Assembly: GCA_030626465.1 (NCBI GenBank)
Contig: DAOUOU010000129.1
Span: 1 to 8,009 of the forward strand
Direction of reading: 5' to 3'
From: Bacteroidales bacterium
GTDB taxonomy: Bacteria > Bacteroidota > Bacteroidia > Bacteroidales > UBA10428
DNA: 8,009 nucleotides
Part shown: positions 1 to 7,726 of the stretch, piece after piece
Layout of the letters: each line of letters starts with the position of its first letter
Position numbering within the stretch: the stretch's first letter is position 1
Made by a program: the position numbers and the translations under genes
The notes under the pieces: model-generated
Told to the model about the DNA's origin: nothing
The model's database searches: none
Seen by the model: the letters and a program-made list of their open reading frames with translations, nothing else

Positions 1-2192
1 GTTACAACAGTCTTAAAGCTGTCTGAGATCATGAGGCCCATTAAATTGGCGCTTACCCAGCAGCTGAATAAAATGATCCAGTAATGCAAATACATACCCT
101 TTATGCCCATAATTGAGTTACCAACAATCACGAATAATGCAGCCTGAATAGCTGACAGGGTGATCAACACCATAATCTTGGATACCAGGTAACTTGACCA
201 GCTTAAATTCAGAAATGCCTCACGCTTCAAAATTTTACGATCTTTTATGATCTCTTCTGCACTGATTGTTAAACCAATGAATATGGCAACTATTACAGAC
301 ATAAATATATACACGGGTATATTACTGTTTCCAAGAAGAGTATACCCCAACTCATTTGATTCACTCTCATTGTAATATTTAATTATGAAAGAGAGTATAA
401 AAGCAAGCAGGGGTGCTTCCAGTAAATTGATTATTAAATATTGAGTGTTAGCTAGTTTAGCTAGTATATCACGCTTGACAAACACAAGGAATTGTCTTAT
501 TTTATTTGGTATTTTAAATGAAATTTTTGGCAATACAGATGGTGCTTTAGCCTTTACTTTATGTTCTTTTGAATGCTCAATGAAGTGCTTGTTCCATTCT
601 TTTGGTGATATCTTTCTGCGCTGAGTGAATTTTCCGTATTCATCAAGTATGTTCGATTCAACAATATTGAATATTTGTTCAGGATTTACATTACCACACA
701 CCTTGCATTCACTTTCATTATAGTTTGCATAATGAATTTTCGACTTGAAATATACAATGGAATCAATCGGGTCACCATCATAAATAAGATATCCCCCAGT
801 GTCAAGGATTAATAATTCATCAAACATTTTGAAAATATCGGATGAAGGTTGATGAATTACCACAAAGACAAGCTTCCCTTTAAGAGATAATTCCTTAAGC
901 AGATCCATTATATTCTCGGAATCACGGGAAGACAAACCTGAAGTAGGTTCGTCCAGAAATAATACGGCGGGTTCACGGATGAGTTCAAGAGCAATATTAA
1001 GTCGTTTTCTTTGCCCGCCACTTATCATCTTGTTCAGCGGTGTACCAACCTGAACATCCTTAATTTCATATAGCCCTAAGCTATGCAATATCTTATCTAC
1101 AGTAGCAACTACCCTCCCTTCTTTGTATTTGCTAAAGCAGAGTTTAGCGTTATAGTAAAGATTCTGAAAAACGGTAAGCTCTTCTATTAACAGATCGTCT
1201 TGTGAGACATATCCTATTAAGCCTTCAATTTTACTCTTTTCGGTATGTATATCTGTTCCGTTTACTTTAATGGTACCTGTTGTGGGTTTTTCCGTTCCGT
1301 TTAATACATTCAGAAGAGTAGATTTACCAGATCCGCTAGCTCCCATAATACCTACCAAACGCCCCGATTCTTTTATAAAACTCATAGTTTGTAAACCCCA
1401 TGTCCCATTCTTGAAACGGTAACTGATGTTCTTGACGTTAAATGATATTAGAGATTCTCGCTGACCTTCATGAAAAAGTGTGACAATATCACTGTAATAT
1501 ATAGGTTTAATATTGTGATCACGAATTGAAGAACCAGTGTTAAATACAAACACTTTATATGGCTGGAGTAACTGTCCATTCAAGTATAACTCATGCCCTC
1601 CAAGGTATCGAATGAAATATAAATTGGCTGAAAATGCTTTCAATAACCACAATTCACCTTTAAAATGTTTTGAATACAGATGTTTAATCTTCTGGGAATT
1701 GATTTCGTTTTGGTCATTGATGACAAGTATATTCTTTGATTCGGGTAAGTTACCGGTATCTCTTATAGTAAAATCACGAATCAGATCATATTCTTCGTTT
1801 TCCAGGTTGAAAGAATCTGATACAGTCTGAATGAACTCAAATTCCTGTTTTGAAATCTCGGCTTGATCTGAATAAGCAAACTCAAAAAGATGAATCAGAA
1901 CAATTAGTTTTTGTTTTTGCGTGAGCTCGCGGTTGATCTGATCACATATCCTGAGAATCTTAACCGAGTCCGGACCGATTCTTTTTACTCCCCTTGAATT
2001 TACAAGACTTTGATGACGGGCAAAGAAATTATCAAAAATAGTAAGATAACCTTCAACGAGTTCCTGGTTGAGTATACGTCCTAAATATGACGCAACAACA
2101 GTTCGCCTGTCATTGCCATCAGAACTCTGTTCATCGGGCCTCGCAATGATCGCGAAAAGCTCCATGAGCGCCTTTAGGATTTGTTCACTCAT
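1..2192 (-). CDS. ABCG-like ABC transporter half-unit with TerB-like N-terminus (partial, C-terminus beyond window)
   Basis: A fused ATPase-permease of the ABC-2/ABCG type; the substrate cannot be told from sequence. The frame is open from the ATG at 2192 to the window edge (730 full codons). An in-frame stop lies upstream near 2255 with no other ATG between. Residues 1-145 are helical and resemble a TerB-like region. Residues about 185-245 are beta-rich and may be a degenerate FHA-like domain (GSSIR, then PIYYSDI). The nucleotide-binding domain follows: Walker A GASGSGKST at 284-292, signature SGGQ at 391-394, Walker B LFLDEP with D414/E415, and H-loop His447 in IHQPSS. A linker carries a CxxC pair (C496, C499) followed by GNVNPEQIFNI. 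Hydrophobic segments near 585-604, 623-643, 670-693 and 702-721 begin the membrane domain. Homologues as I recall them reach about 1000 residues, so a few hundred are missing. As a half-transporter it would need to dimerise. ATPase assignment is very secure; the N-terminal domain names are inference. Confidence 0.93.
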   Translation of the reverse strand, partial: MSEQILKALMELFAIIARPDEQSSDGNDRRTVVASYLGRILNQELVEGYLTIFDNFFARHQSLVNSRGVKRIGPDSVKILRICDQINRELTQKQKLIVLIHLFEFAYSDQAEISKQEFEFIQTVSDSFNLENEEYDLIRDFTIRDTGNLPESKNILVINDQNEINSQKIKHLYSKHFKGELWLLKAFSANLYFIRYLGGHELYLNGQLLQPYKVFVFNTGSSIRDHNIKPIYYSDIVTLFHEGQRESLISFNVKNISYRFKNGTWGLQTMSFIKESGRLVGIMGASGSGKSTLLNVLNGTEKPTTGTIKVNGTDIHTEKSKIEGLIGYVSQDDLLIEELTVFQNLYYNAKLCFSKYKEGRVVATVDKILHSLGLYEIKDVQVGTPLNKMISGGQRKRLNIALELIREPAVLFLDEPTSGLSSRDSENIMDLLKELSLKGKLVFVVIHQPSSDIFKMFDELLILDTGGYLIYDGDPIDSIVYFKSKIHYANYNESECKVCGNVNPEQIFNIVESNILDEYGKFTQRRKISPKEWNKHFIEHSKEHKVKAKAPSVLPKISFKIPNKIRQFLVFVKRDILAKLANTQYLIINLLEAPLLAFILSFIIKYYNESESNELGYTLLGNSNIPVYIFMSVIVAIFIGLTISAEEIIKDRKILKREAFLNLSWSSYLVSKIMVLITLSAIQAALFVIVGNSIMGIKGMYLHYWIILFSCWVSANLMGLMISDSFKTVV

Positions 2193-2251
2193 TTCAAATG
2201 AGATTGTACCTTTTATTATGCTATATGCTTCGAATTCTACGGAATTGACAC

Positions 2252-2283
2252 ATTATAGTTACGACTCGGACCTCATTTGTCAA
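2252..2283 (-). promoter_or_regulatory. Possible sigma70-like promoter for the ABC gene (weak)
   Basis: Read on the minus strand there is a perfect TTGACA (2283-2278) and a perfect TATAAT (2257-2252), separated by 20 bases. That spacing is longer than the usual 16-18, and Bacteroidota generally use a TAnnTTTG element instead, so this may be chance in AT-rich DNA. It lies about 60 bases upstream of the ABC start codon, a sensible distance, and its upstream box overlaps the candidate promoter for the divergent peptidase gene. Confidence 0.2.
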
Positions 2284-2307
2284 TAAGAGATAAATAGCTT
2301 TTATTTG
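2276..2307 (+). promoter_or_regulatory. Candidate Bacteroidota-type promoter for the peptidase gene
   Basis: TTTG at 2276-2279 is followed, after 20 bases, by TTTATTTG at 2300-2307. The phylum consensus is a -33 TTG/TTTG and a -7 TAnnTTTG about 19-21 bases apart. The -7 element here differs only at its second base (T for A). The predicted transcript would start near 2313 and have a leader of about 27 bases before the ATG at 2340. The spacing is good, but both elements are short and the region is AT-rich. Confidence 0.4.
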
Positions 2308-2339
2308 TTTTATAAAATCATTGATATTCATTGTGCTTT

Positions 2340-4478
2340 ATGAAAAAAAGATTTTTACTTGGATCTTTACTGATTCTATCTGCATTATGCTCTTATAATC
2401 AATATTTTACAGTAGAAGATATAGAAATGGGCAGACAAACCTACTTATCTCCTCAAAAACTAAAAAATCTGCAATGGAAGGGATATACTGACAAACTAAT
2501 TTATTCTGTAGAGGACAGTATTTATGAAATTAATGTGGATAATAACAGAGAGAAAGGGATTCTCAGTTTTGCCAGACTAAACGATGTATTTCAAAAAACA
2601 GCAACTGATACATTAAAGGTATTCCCTTCAATTACAATGATCCCGGATCAGGAATTTTACTTCTTCTTTAATTCAGGTATTTATATTTTCAATCTTATCA
2701 ACAAAAAATTATCTGGTAATTATGAACTTCCTGTAAACTTTGATAATATTGCCTTAAGCCAGAACGCCAAATATGTAAGTTATACTGTTGATAATAATAT
2801 CTGGCTCCAGGAAATTTCAGGTAGTAGAATACAGATCACAAATGATTCTTTAGATGGAATAACAAATGGACAAATTGTATACAGAAATGAGTTTGGAACA
2901 GACAAAGGAATATTTTGGTCTCCCGTCGGGAATCACTTTGCATTTTACAGGAGAAATGAAAGGGAAGTAAGTGAGTATCCAATCCTGGATATTGATAATA
3001 GAGTAGCCAAATCTGAGAATATCCGTTATCCTATGGCGGGAATGAAAAGTGAGAAGACTGAAGTCTGGGTATACTCCATTGAAGAACATTCTCTTGTCAG
3101 GATTCAGACTGAAGGAGATCCTGAGCAGTACCATACGAATTTATCCTGGTCACCAGACGCGGAAAAAATTTACATTCAACACCTGAATCGAGATCAGGAT
3201 ACAATGGTGATGAAAAGTTACAGGGTCGATACAGGAGAAATGACAGATGTGTTATTTACTGAATATGATGATAAGTATGTAGAGCCTCTAAATCCTGTTG
3301 TCTTCTCAGGGAAGTCACAGGGAGACTTTTTCTACCAGAGCAACAGAAATGGCTACAATCATATTTATTATTATAATGCAAATAAGGATACACTGGAAAG
3401 AATTACCAGGGGTACCTGGGAAGTAACAGAGTTTTTAGGATTTGATACCACTGAATGCTATGTATATTTTGTAGCAACAAAAGACAGCCCGTTAGAAAGG
3501 CATTGTTATAGAATTGACAGGAAATCTGACAGTATTACCCGACTAACAGCAAATCAGGGGACACACGATGTGCTATTTAATAAAAATATGACCCATTTCA
3601 TTGATAAATATTCAAACTATATTGTATCGAATAAAATTTCAGTATGCAAGAATAATGGTAAAGTTGTGCAGGAATTATTGGATTCAGAGAATCCGGTGGC
3701 AGGTTATAAATTGGGAAAAGTCGAAATTGGTACAATGCTGGCTGCTGATGACAACACGGAATTGTATTATCGCTTGGTAAAACCAGCAGACTTTGATACA
3801 TCTTTACAGTATCCTGTATTGATCTATGTGTATGGAGGGCCCCATGTGCAATTAATTACTAACTCCTGGATGGACCGGATAGATTATTTTCAGCAATATA
3901 TGGCGCAAAAAGGATTTGTTTCATTTACACTCGATTGTCGGGGGTCAGGAAATAGGGGCAGAGATTTTGAGGATGTAATACACCGGCAACTTGGAGTTCC
4001 TCAACTTGATGATCACATGGTTGGTTTAGCCTTTCTTAAATCATTACCTTATGTTGATACAACAAGGATTGGCGTTCATGGATGGAGTTTCGGAGGCTAT
4101 ATGACTATTTCCATGATGCTCAGTTTTCCCGGTTCCTTCAAAGTTGGGGTTGCCGGTGGTCCTGTAATTGATTGGAAATATTATGAAATAATGTATGGAG
4201 AACGTTATATGGATACTCCGGATGAAAATCCCCTGGGATATGAATTGACAAATCTTACAAATTATGCCAAAGATCTGAAAGGGGATCTTTTAATAATCCA
4301 TGGCGCTATCGATCCTGTTGTTGTCTGGCAACACAGCCTGGTTTTTTTACAGGCATGTATTGAAAATGGTGTCTATGCCGATTATTTTATTTATCCTTTG
4401 CACGAACATAATGTAAGAGGGAAAGACAGGGTTCATCTCACCACACTGATATCAGAATATTTTCTGGAAAGGCTCTGA
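2340..4478 (+). CDS. ptpA: Prolyl tripeptidyl peptidase A (S9B family serine peptidase), exported
   Basis: Predicted to remove X-X-Pro tripeptides from peptide N-termini outside the cytoplasm, helping peptide scavenging. The protein is 712 residues (P. gingivalis PtpA is about 732). The ATG at 2340 gives a clean signal sequence (MKKRF, then a Leu-rich core, residues 1-18); an in-frame TTG three codons earlier only adds residues before it. Residues about 40-445 form the beta-propeller, including EFGTDKGIFWSP and AFYRRNE. Residues about 460-712 form the alpha/beta hydrolase. Visible catalytic parts are oxyanion Tyr498 in YGGP, nucleophile Ser583 in GWSFGGY, Asp658 in HGAIDPVVVWQHS and His690 in HEHNV. 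Ser to Asp (75) and Ser to His (107) spacings equal those of PtpA S603/D678/H710. Glu184 and Glu616 fit PtpA Glu205 and Glu636, which hold the substrate amino group. A DPP4-type double Glu is absent (Asn183-Glu184), favouring a tripeptidyl over dipeptidyl peptidase. Not in an obvious operon; the next gene is 213 bases on. Substrate specificity is inferred, the family is certain. Confidence 0.93.
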   Translation: MKKRFLLGSLLILSALCSYNQYFTVEDIEMGRQTYLSPQKLKNLQWKGYTDKLIYSVEDSIYEINVDNNREKGILSFARLNDVFQKTATDTLKVFPSITMIPDQEFYFFFNSGIYIFNLINKKLSGNYELPVNFDNIALSQNAKYVSYTVDNNIWLQEISGSRIQITNDSLDGITNGQIVYRNEFGTDKGIFWSPVGNHFAFYRRNEREVSEYPILDIDNRVAKSENIRYPMAGMKSEKTEVWVYSIEEHSLVRIQTEGDPEQYHTNLSWSPDAEKIYIQHLNRDQDTMVMKSYRVDTGEMTDVLFTEYDDKYVEPLNPVVFSGKSQGDFFYQSNRNGYNHIYYYNANKDTLERITRGTWEVTEFLGFDTTECYVYFVATKDSPLERHCYRIDRKSDSITRLTANQGTHDVLFNKNMTHFIDKYSNYIVSNKISVCKNNGKVVQELLDSENPVAGYKLGKVEIGTMLAADDNTELYYRLVKPADFDTSLQYPVLIYVYGGPHVQLITNSWMDRIDYFQQYMAQKGFVSFTLDCRGSGNRGRDFEDVIHRQLGVPQLDDHMVGLAFLKSLPYVDTTRIGVHGWSFGGYMTISMMLSFPGSFKVGVAGGPVIDWKYYEIMYGERYMDTPDENPLGYELTNLTNYAKDLKGDLLIIHGAIDPVVVWQHSLVFLQACIENGVYADYFIYPLHEHNVRGKDRVHLTTLISEYFLERL

Positions 4479-4511
4479 TGTACTCAAATTTATTTCAACT
4501 TTCGTAACTAC

Positions 4512-4539
4512 TCAGTGTCTTAAGTGCCTAAAGTACTGA
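4512..4539 (+). terminator. Weak hairpin after ptpA
   Basis: An imperfect stem begins about 34 bases after the ptpA stop. TCAGTGTCTTA pairs with TAAAGTACTGA around a 6-base loop, with two G-T wobbles and one mismatch. No run of T follows, so it does not look like a standard Rho-independent terminator. It may slow or stop ptpA transcription or may be chance. Confidence 0.2.
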
Positions 4540-4546
4540 CTTGAAC

Positions 4547-4559
4547 TGAAATTATTTCA
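4547..4559. repeat. Short perfect inverted repeat upstream of clpB
   Basis: TGAAAT and ATTTCA face each other across a single T. The site lies 132 bases before the clpB start codon, in a position where an operator could sit. It is not a CIRCE element and does not match the CtsR heptad repeat as I know it. Arms of six AT-rich bases can arise by chance, so a regulatory role is only a suggestion. No convincing TAnnTTTG promoter was found in the 4479-4691 gap; the nearest is TAAGTTTC at 4593-4600, without a TTG at the right distance. Confidence 0.2.
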
Positions 4560-4691
4560 TGCATTAGGGATAAAACCTGCCATTAAGTCATCTAAGTTTC
4601 TGTATATCATGACTTTATGTCTCTTTTAGATTGTTTTTACTACTTGGCGGAGAATTTGATATACCAGAATAAATACACAAAACCAGAAACG

Positions 4692-7280
4692 ATGAACTTG
4701 GATAATTTTACAATAAAATCACAGGAAGTAATTCAGGAAGGATTTCTTATTGCTCAGGATAAGGGTGCACAGGCTGTTGAAACCGGGCATCTGTTAAAAG
4801 GATTATTCCTTAAAGGCAATAGTATTACCGATTTCATTTTTGGCAAAGTTGAGGCAAATAAGGGAGCTATTGAACAAATTTTAGATAGAATCCTGGAATC
4901 ATATCCAAAAGTAACAGGTGGAGATCAATACCTCTCTTCCAATGCATCAAAGGCACTTCAGAATGCAACAAAATTTAGCAAGAAAAAGGGTGATCAATAT
5001 GTATCGGTTGAAACTATTTTATCAGGACTCTTATCAATTGGGGATGATATTTCTCAGCTACTGAAAGACAATGGTTTAACTGTAGCAGAAGTCAATAAAG
5101 CAATTGATGAATTGAGGCAGGGTTCATCGGTGAACACATCCTCTGCGGAAGATGCCTATAACGCGCTTGATAAATATGCAATTAATTTAAATAATAGTGT
5201 TGAAACTGGAAAACTTGACCCGGTGATTGGTCGTAATGAAGAAATACGTCGAATATTTCAGATTTTATCTCGCAGGACTAAAAATAATCCCGTACTTATA
5301 GGCGAACCAGGCGTTGGAAAAACAGCCATTGCAGAAGGTCTTGCTTATCGTATAGTCTCGGGTGATGTACCGGAAAACCTAAAGACAAAACAGGTTTACT
5401 CTTTAGATATGGGAGCTTTGATAGCAGGAGCCAAATACAAAGGTGAATTTGAAGAACGTCTGAAAGGAGTTGTAAAAGAGGTAATAAACTCAGATGGTGA
5501 GATTATTCTGTTCATCGATGAAATTCATACCCTTGTTGGTGCAGGTAAATCTGAAGGAGCTATGGATGCGGCAAATATTTTGAAACCAGCCCTTGCCCGC
5601 GGTGAACTGAGAGCCATCGGAGCTACAACCCTGGGAGAATATCAAAAATATTTTGAAAAGGATAAAGCACTTGAAAGAAGATTTCAGATTGTTATGGTTA
5701 ATGAACCTGATACTATGAGTGCCATTTCTATTTTGCGAGGTTTAAAAGAAAGGTATGAAACGCATCATAAGGTCAGGATCAAAGATGAGGCAATAATTGC
5801 AGCGGTTGAGCTTTCAGCAAGGTATATTACCGAAAGGTTCCTGCCAGACAAAGCAATTGATCTGGTTGATGAAGCAGCTTCAAAAATGAGGATAGAAATG
5901 AATTCAATTCCTCAGGAGATTGATGAGATTGAAAGAAAAATTAAGCATATTGAAATTGAAAGGGAAGCTCTGAAACGCGAGGGAGACAAGAAAAAAATTG
6001 ATACTCTTGATTTGGATATTGCCAATTTGGGTGAAGAAAGGGATAAGATGCGGGCCAAATGGAAGGCTGAAAAAAACCTGATTGAGAAGATACAAAAGAA
6101 CAAAGCCGCAATTGAGGAATATAAGATTGAGGCAGACAATGCTGAGAGAACAGGAGACTATGGGAAGGTTGCGGAGCTGAGATATGGAAAAATTAAAGAA
6201 GCTGAAACCAACATTGATAAATTAAAGGTTCAACTTGAGGAACGGCAGAAAGATCATTTATTAATCAAAGAAGAGGTTACATCAGAAGACATTGCTGAGA
6301 TTGTTTCTCATTGGACAGGAATTCCGGTCAGCAAAATGCTTGAAGGAGAAAAGGTTAAACTTCTCAATCTCGAGAAAGAATTGCACAAACGTGTTGTGGG
6401 TCAAGATGTGGCCATTACAGCTGTGGCCGATGCAGTCAGAAGAAGCAGAGCAGGCCTGCAGGATGAATCAAAGCCTATAGGTTCTTTTATTTTTCTGGGA
6501 ACCACCGGTGTAGGCAAGACTGAACTGGCAAAGGCATTGGCAGAAGTTTTATTTAATGATGAGAACCTGATAATCAGAATTGATATGTCGGAATACCAGG
6601 AAAGACATTCCGTTTCCAGGTTAATTGGAGCACCTCCGGGGTATGTTGGATATGATGAAGGAGGTCAGTTAACAGAATCTGTAAGACGAAAACCTTATTC
6701 GGTTGTTCTTCTTGATGAAATAGAAAAGGCACATCCTGATGTATTCAATATCCTGCTTCAGGTGCTCGATGATGGCCGGTTAACAGACAATAAGGGCCGG
6801 GTAGTTAATTTCAAGAATACAATAATAATTATGACCTCCAATATAGGTTCACATCTGATTCAGGAGAAGCTCAATGAATCTGAAAGTGGAAACAGAGACC
6901 TGATTCTTCAGGAATTACAAAAGCAGGTATTCGAGTTGATGAGAAAAACTATTCGGCCAGAGTTTCTCAATCGTATTGATGAGCTTATTATGTTTAGCCC
7001 TTTAAATCAGGCAGATCTGAAAAATGTTGTAAAACTGCAAATCGAACAAATTAGAAAAAAACTAAATAAAAATAATATAGAAATTGAAGTGACTGAAGAA
7101 GCCGTTGAATTAATAAGTCATGCAGGTTTTGATCCTCAATTTGGTGCCAGACCAATAAAAAGAATAATACAGCGAGAACTGCTGAATAAATTGTCGAAAG
7201 AAATTCTGGCGAATAGTATTTCAAAAGATAAAAAAGTGATCATTGAAGCAAAGGGAAATGAGATACATTTAGGGAATTAG
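4692..7280 (+). CDS. clpB: ATP-dependent protein disaggregase ClpB (Hsp100)
   Basis: Cytosolic hexameric AAA+ chaperone that threads aggregated proteins through its pore, working with DnaK/DnaJ/GrpE. The 862-residue length from the ATG at 4692 (MNLDNFTIKSQE) is the family norm. Residues 1-145 are the N-domain. The first AAA+ module has Walker A GEPGVGKT at 204-211, pore loop Tyr249 (YKGEF), Walker B FIDE with Glu277, and arginine fingers 329-330 (LERRF). The charged coiled-coil M-domain, about 407-525, separates ClpB from ClpA and ClpC, and there is no ClpP-binding loop that I can see. The second module has Walker A GTTGVGKT at 603-610, pore Tyr651 (GYVGYDEGG), Walker B LLDE with Glu676, Arg761 in FLNRIDE and sensor-2 GARPIKR. 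All key residues are present. An in-frame ATG at 4617 would add 25 residues with no family resemblance, so it is rejected. Probably heat-induced by family habit; no CIRCE or other known heat-shock operator is visible. It converges on the STAS gene. Confidence 0.98.
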   Translation: MNLDNFTIKSQEVIQEGFLIAQDKGAQAVETGHLLKGLFLKGNSITDFIFGKVEANKGAIEQILDRILESYPKVTGGDQYLSSNASKALQNATKFSKKKGDQYVSVETILSGLLSIGDDISQLLKDNGLTVAEVNKAIDELRQGSSVNTSSAEDAYNALDKYAINLNNSVETGKLDPVIGRNEEIRRIFQILSRRTKNNPVLIGEPGVGKTAIAEGLAYRIVSGDVPENLKTKQVYSLDMGALIAGAKYKGEFEERLKGVVKEVINSDGEIILFIDEIHTLVGAGKSEGAMDAANILKPALARGELRAIGATTLGEYQKYFEKDKALERRFQIVMVNEPDTMSAISILRGLKERYETHHKVRIKDEAIIAAVELSARYITERFLPDKAIDLVDEAASKMRIEMNSIPQEIDEIERKIKHIEIEREALKREGDKKKIDTLDLDIANLGEERDKMRAKWKAEKNLIEKIQKNKAAIEEYKIEADNAERTGDYGKVAELRYGKIKEAETNIDKLKVQLEERQKDHLLIKEEVTSEDIAEIVSHWTGIPVSKMLEGEKVKLLNLEKELHKRVVGQDVAITAVADAVRRSRAGLQDESKPIGSFIFLGTTGVGKTELAKALAEVLFNDENLIIRIDMSEYQERHSVSRLIGAPPGYVGYDEGGQLTESVRRKPYSVVLLDEIEKAHPDVFNILLQVLDDGRLTDNKGRVVNFKNTIIIMTSNIGSHLIQEKLNESESGNRDLILQELQKQVFELMRKTIRPEFLNRIDELIMFSPLNQADLKNVVKLQIEQIRKKLNKNNIEIEVTEEAVELISHAGFDPQFGARPIKRIIQRELLNKLSKEILANSISKDKKVIIEAKGNEIHLGN

Positions 7281-7302
7281 AAATCTCTGATGAAATTGAA
7301 AA

Positions 7303-7323
7303 GGGAATACAATTGCTATTCTC
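7303..7323. terminator. Weak hairpin between convergent clpB and STAS genes
   Basis: GGGAATA and TATTCTC form a 7-base stem (one G-T pair when read on the plus strand) around the loop CAATTGC. It begins 23 bases after the clpB stop. Read on the minus strand, the stem has one A-C mismatch but is followed by TTTTC, so it could also serve the STAS transcript, which ends about 53 bases before it. A shared terminator is plausible from position, but the structure is short and AT-rich. Confidence 0.3.
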
Positions 7324-7375
7324 CTGATGAATTATGCTTTCATTATATTTTGTTACCTGACGTAAGTAGTTAAAA

Positions 7376-7723
7376 TTAACTGAAGCTTTTAATGCACTCA
7401 TCTTGAGTTTCGTAAAGATCGAATACGTTATGCAATTGTAAAAGTTTGAAAAGTTCCAGCACTTCTTTTTTAATGTTGCATATTTTAAACTGACCATGAT
7501 TGTTATTTGCAGTTTTCATGATTGAGAGGAAAACTCCAAATCCCGAGCTGTCAATAAATTTAATACCTTCTAAATTAAGGGCTAATTTTGTATCAGGTTT
7601 ATTAAAAAGCTTTTTCAGTTGTTCCTTTACGGGCTCTACAATTAAAGCATTGAAACGATCTATTTCATTGAATTTAACTACAATAACATTGTTAATTTTT
7701 TCACTCTTAAGCATATAAGGCAT
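7376..7723 (-). CDS. STAS-domain protein (anti-sigma factor antagonist-like)
   Basis: A single-domain STAS protein of 115 residues, the size of SpoIIAA-type antagonists, likely cytosolic. Such proteins bind a partner kinase (anti-sigma factor type) and are switched off by serine phosphorylation. The diagnostic loop FIDSSGFGVFLS is present; by alignment with SpoIIAA DSSG, the phosphorylatable residue would be Ser60. Before it lies the typical beta-strand LALNLEGIKF (47-56). The start used is the ATG at 7723, three bases after the upstream HPt stop codon, which suggests translational coupling. A second ATG at 7714 (Met4) is also possible and would still keep the whole domain. No RsbW/SpoIIAB-like kinase, PP2C phosphatase or sigma factor gene is in the window, so the partner is unknown. 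It could instead act as a scaffold or in chemotaxis-like signalling. Confidence 0.85.
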   Translation of the reverse strand: MPYMLKSEKINNVIVVKFNEIDRFNALIVEPVKEQLKKLFNKPDTKLALNLEGIKFIDSSGFGVFLSIMKTANNNHGQFKICNIKKEVLELFKLLQLHNVFDLYETQDECIKSFS

Positions 7724-7726
7724 AAT

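Noticed and set aside
1537..2286. Open frames on the plus strand (1537-1830 and 2068-2286)
   Set aside because: They lie opposite or mostly opposite the ABC gene, have no recognisable domain, and the minus-strand frame carries all the motifs.
2331..2339. TTG at 2331 as the start of ptpA
   Set aside because: The ATG at 2340 gives an immediate Lys-Lys-Arg signal peptide; the TTG adds only Met-Cys-Phe before it.
2850..3801. Minus-strand frames inside ptpA (2850-3134, 3598-3801)
   Set aside because: They have no domain features and are antisense to a well-supported gene.
5904..6480. Frames overlapping the ClpB M-domain and second AAA+ module on either strand
   Set aside because: Low-complexity Ser/Phe/Ile-rich products opposite Lys/Glu-rich coiled coil; shadows of clpB.
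7287..7331. Direct repeat CTGATGAA at 7287-7294 and 7324-7331
   Set aside because: Eight bases twice in an AT-rich gap is close to chance, and nothing else links the copies.
7240..7718. Minus-strand frame 7240-7497 and plus-strand frame 7500-7718
   Set aside because: Both overlap the STAS gene out of frame or antisense, and neither has motifs.
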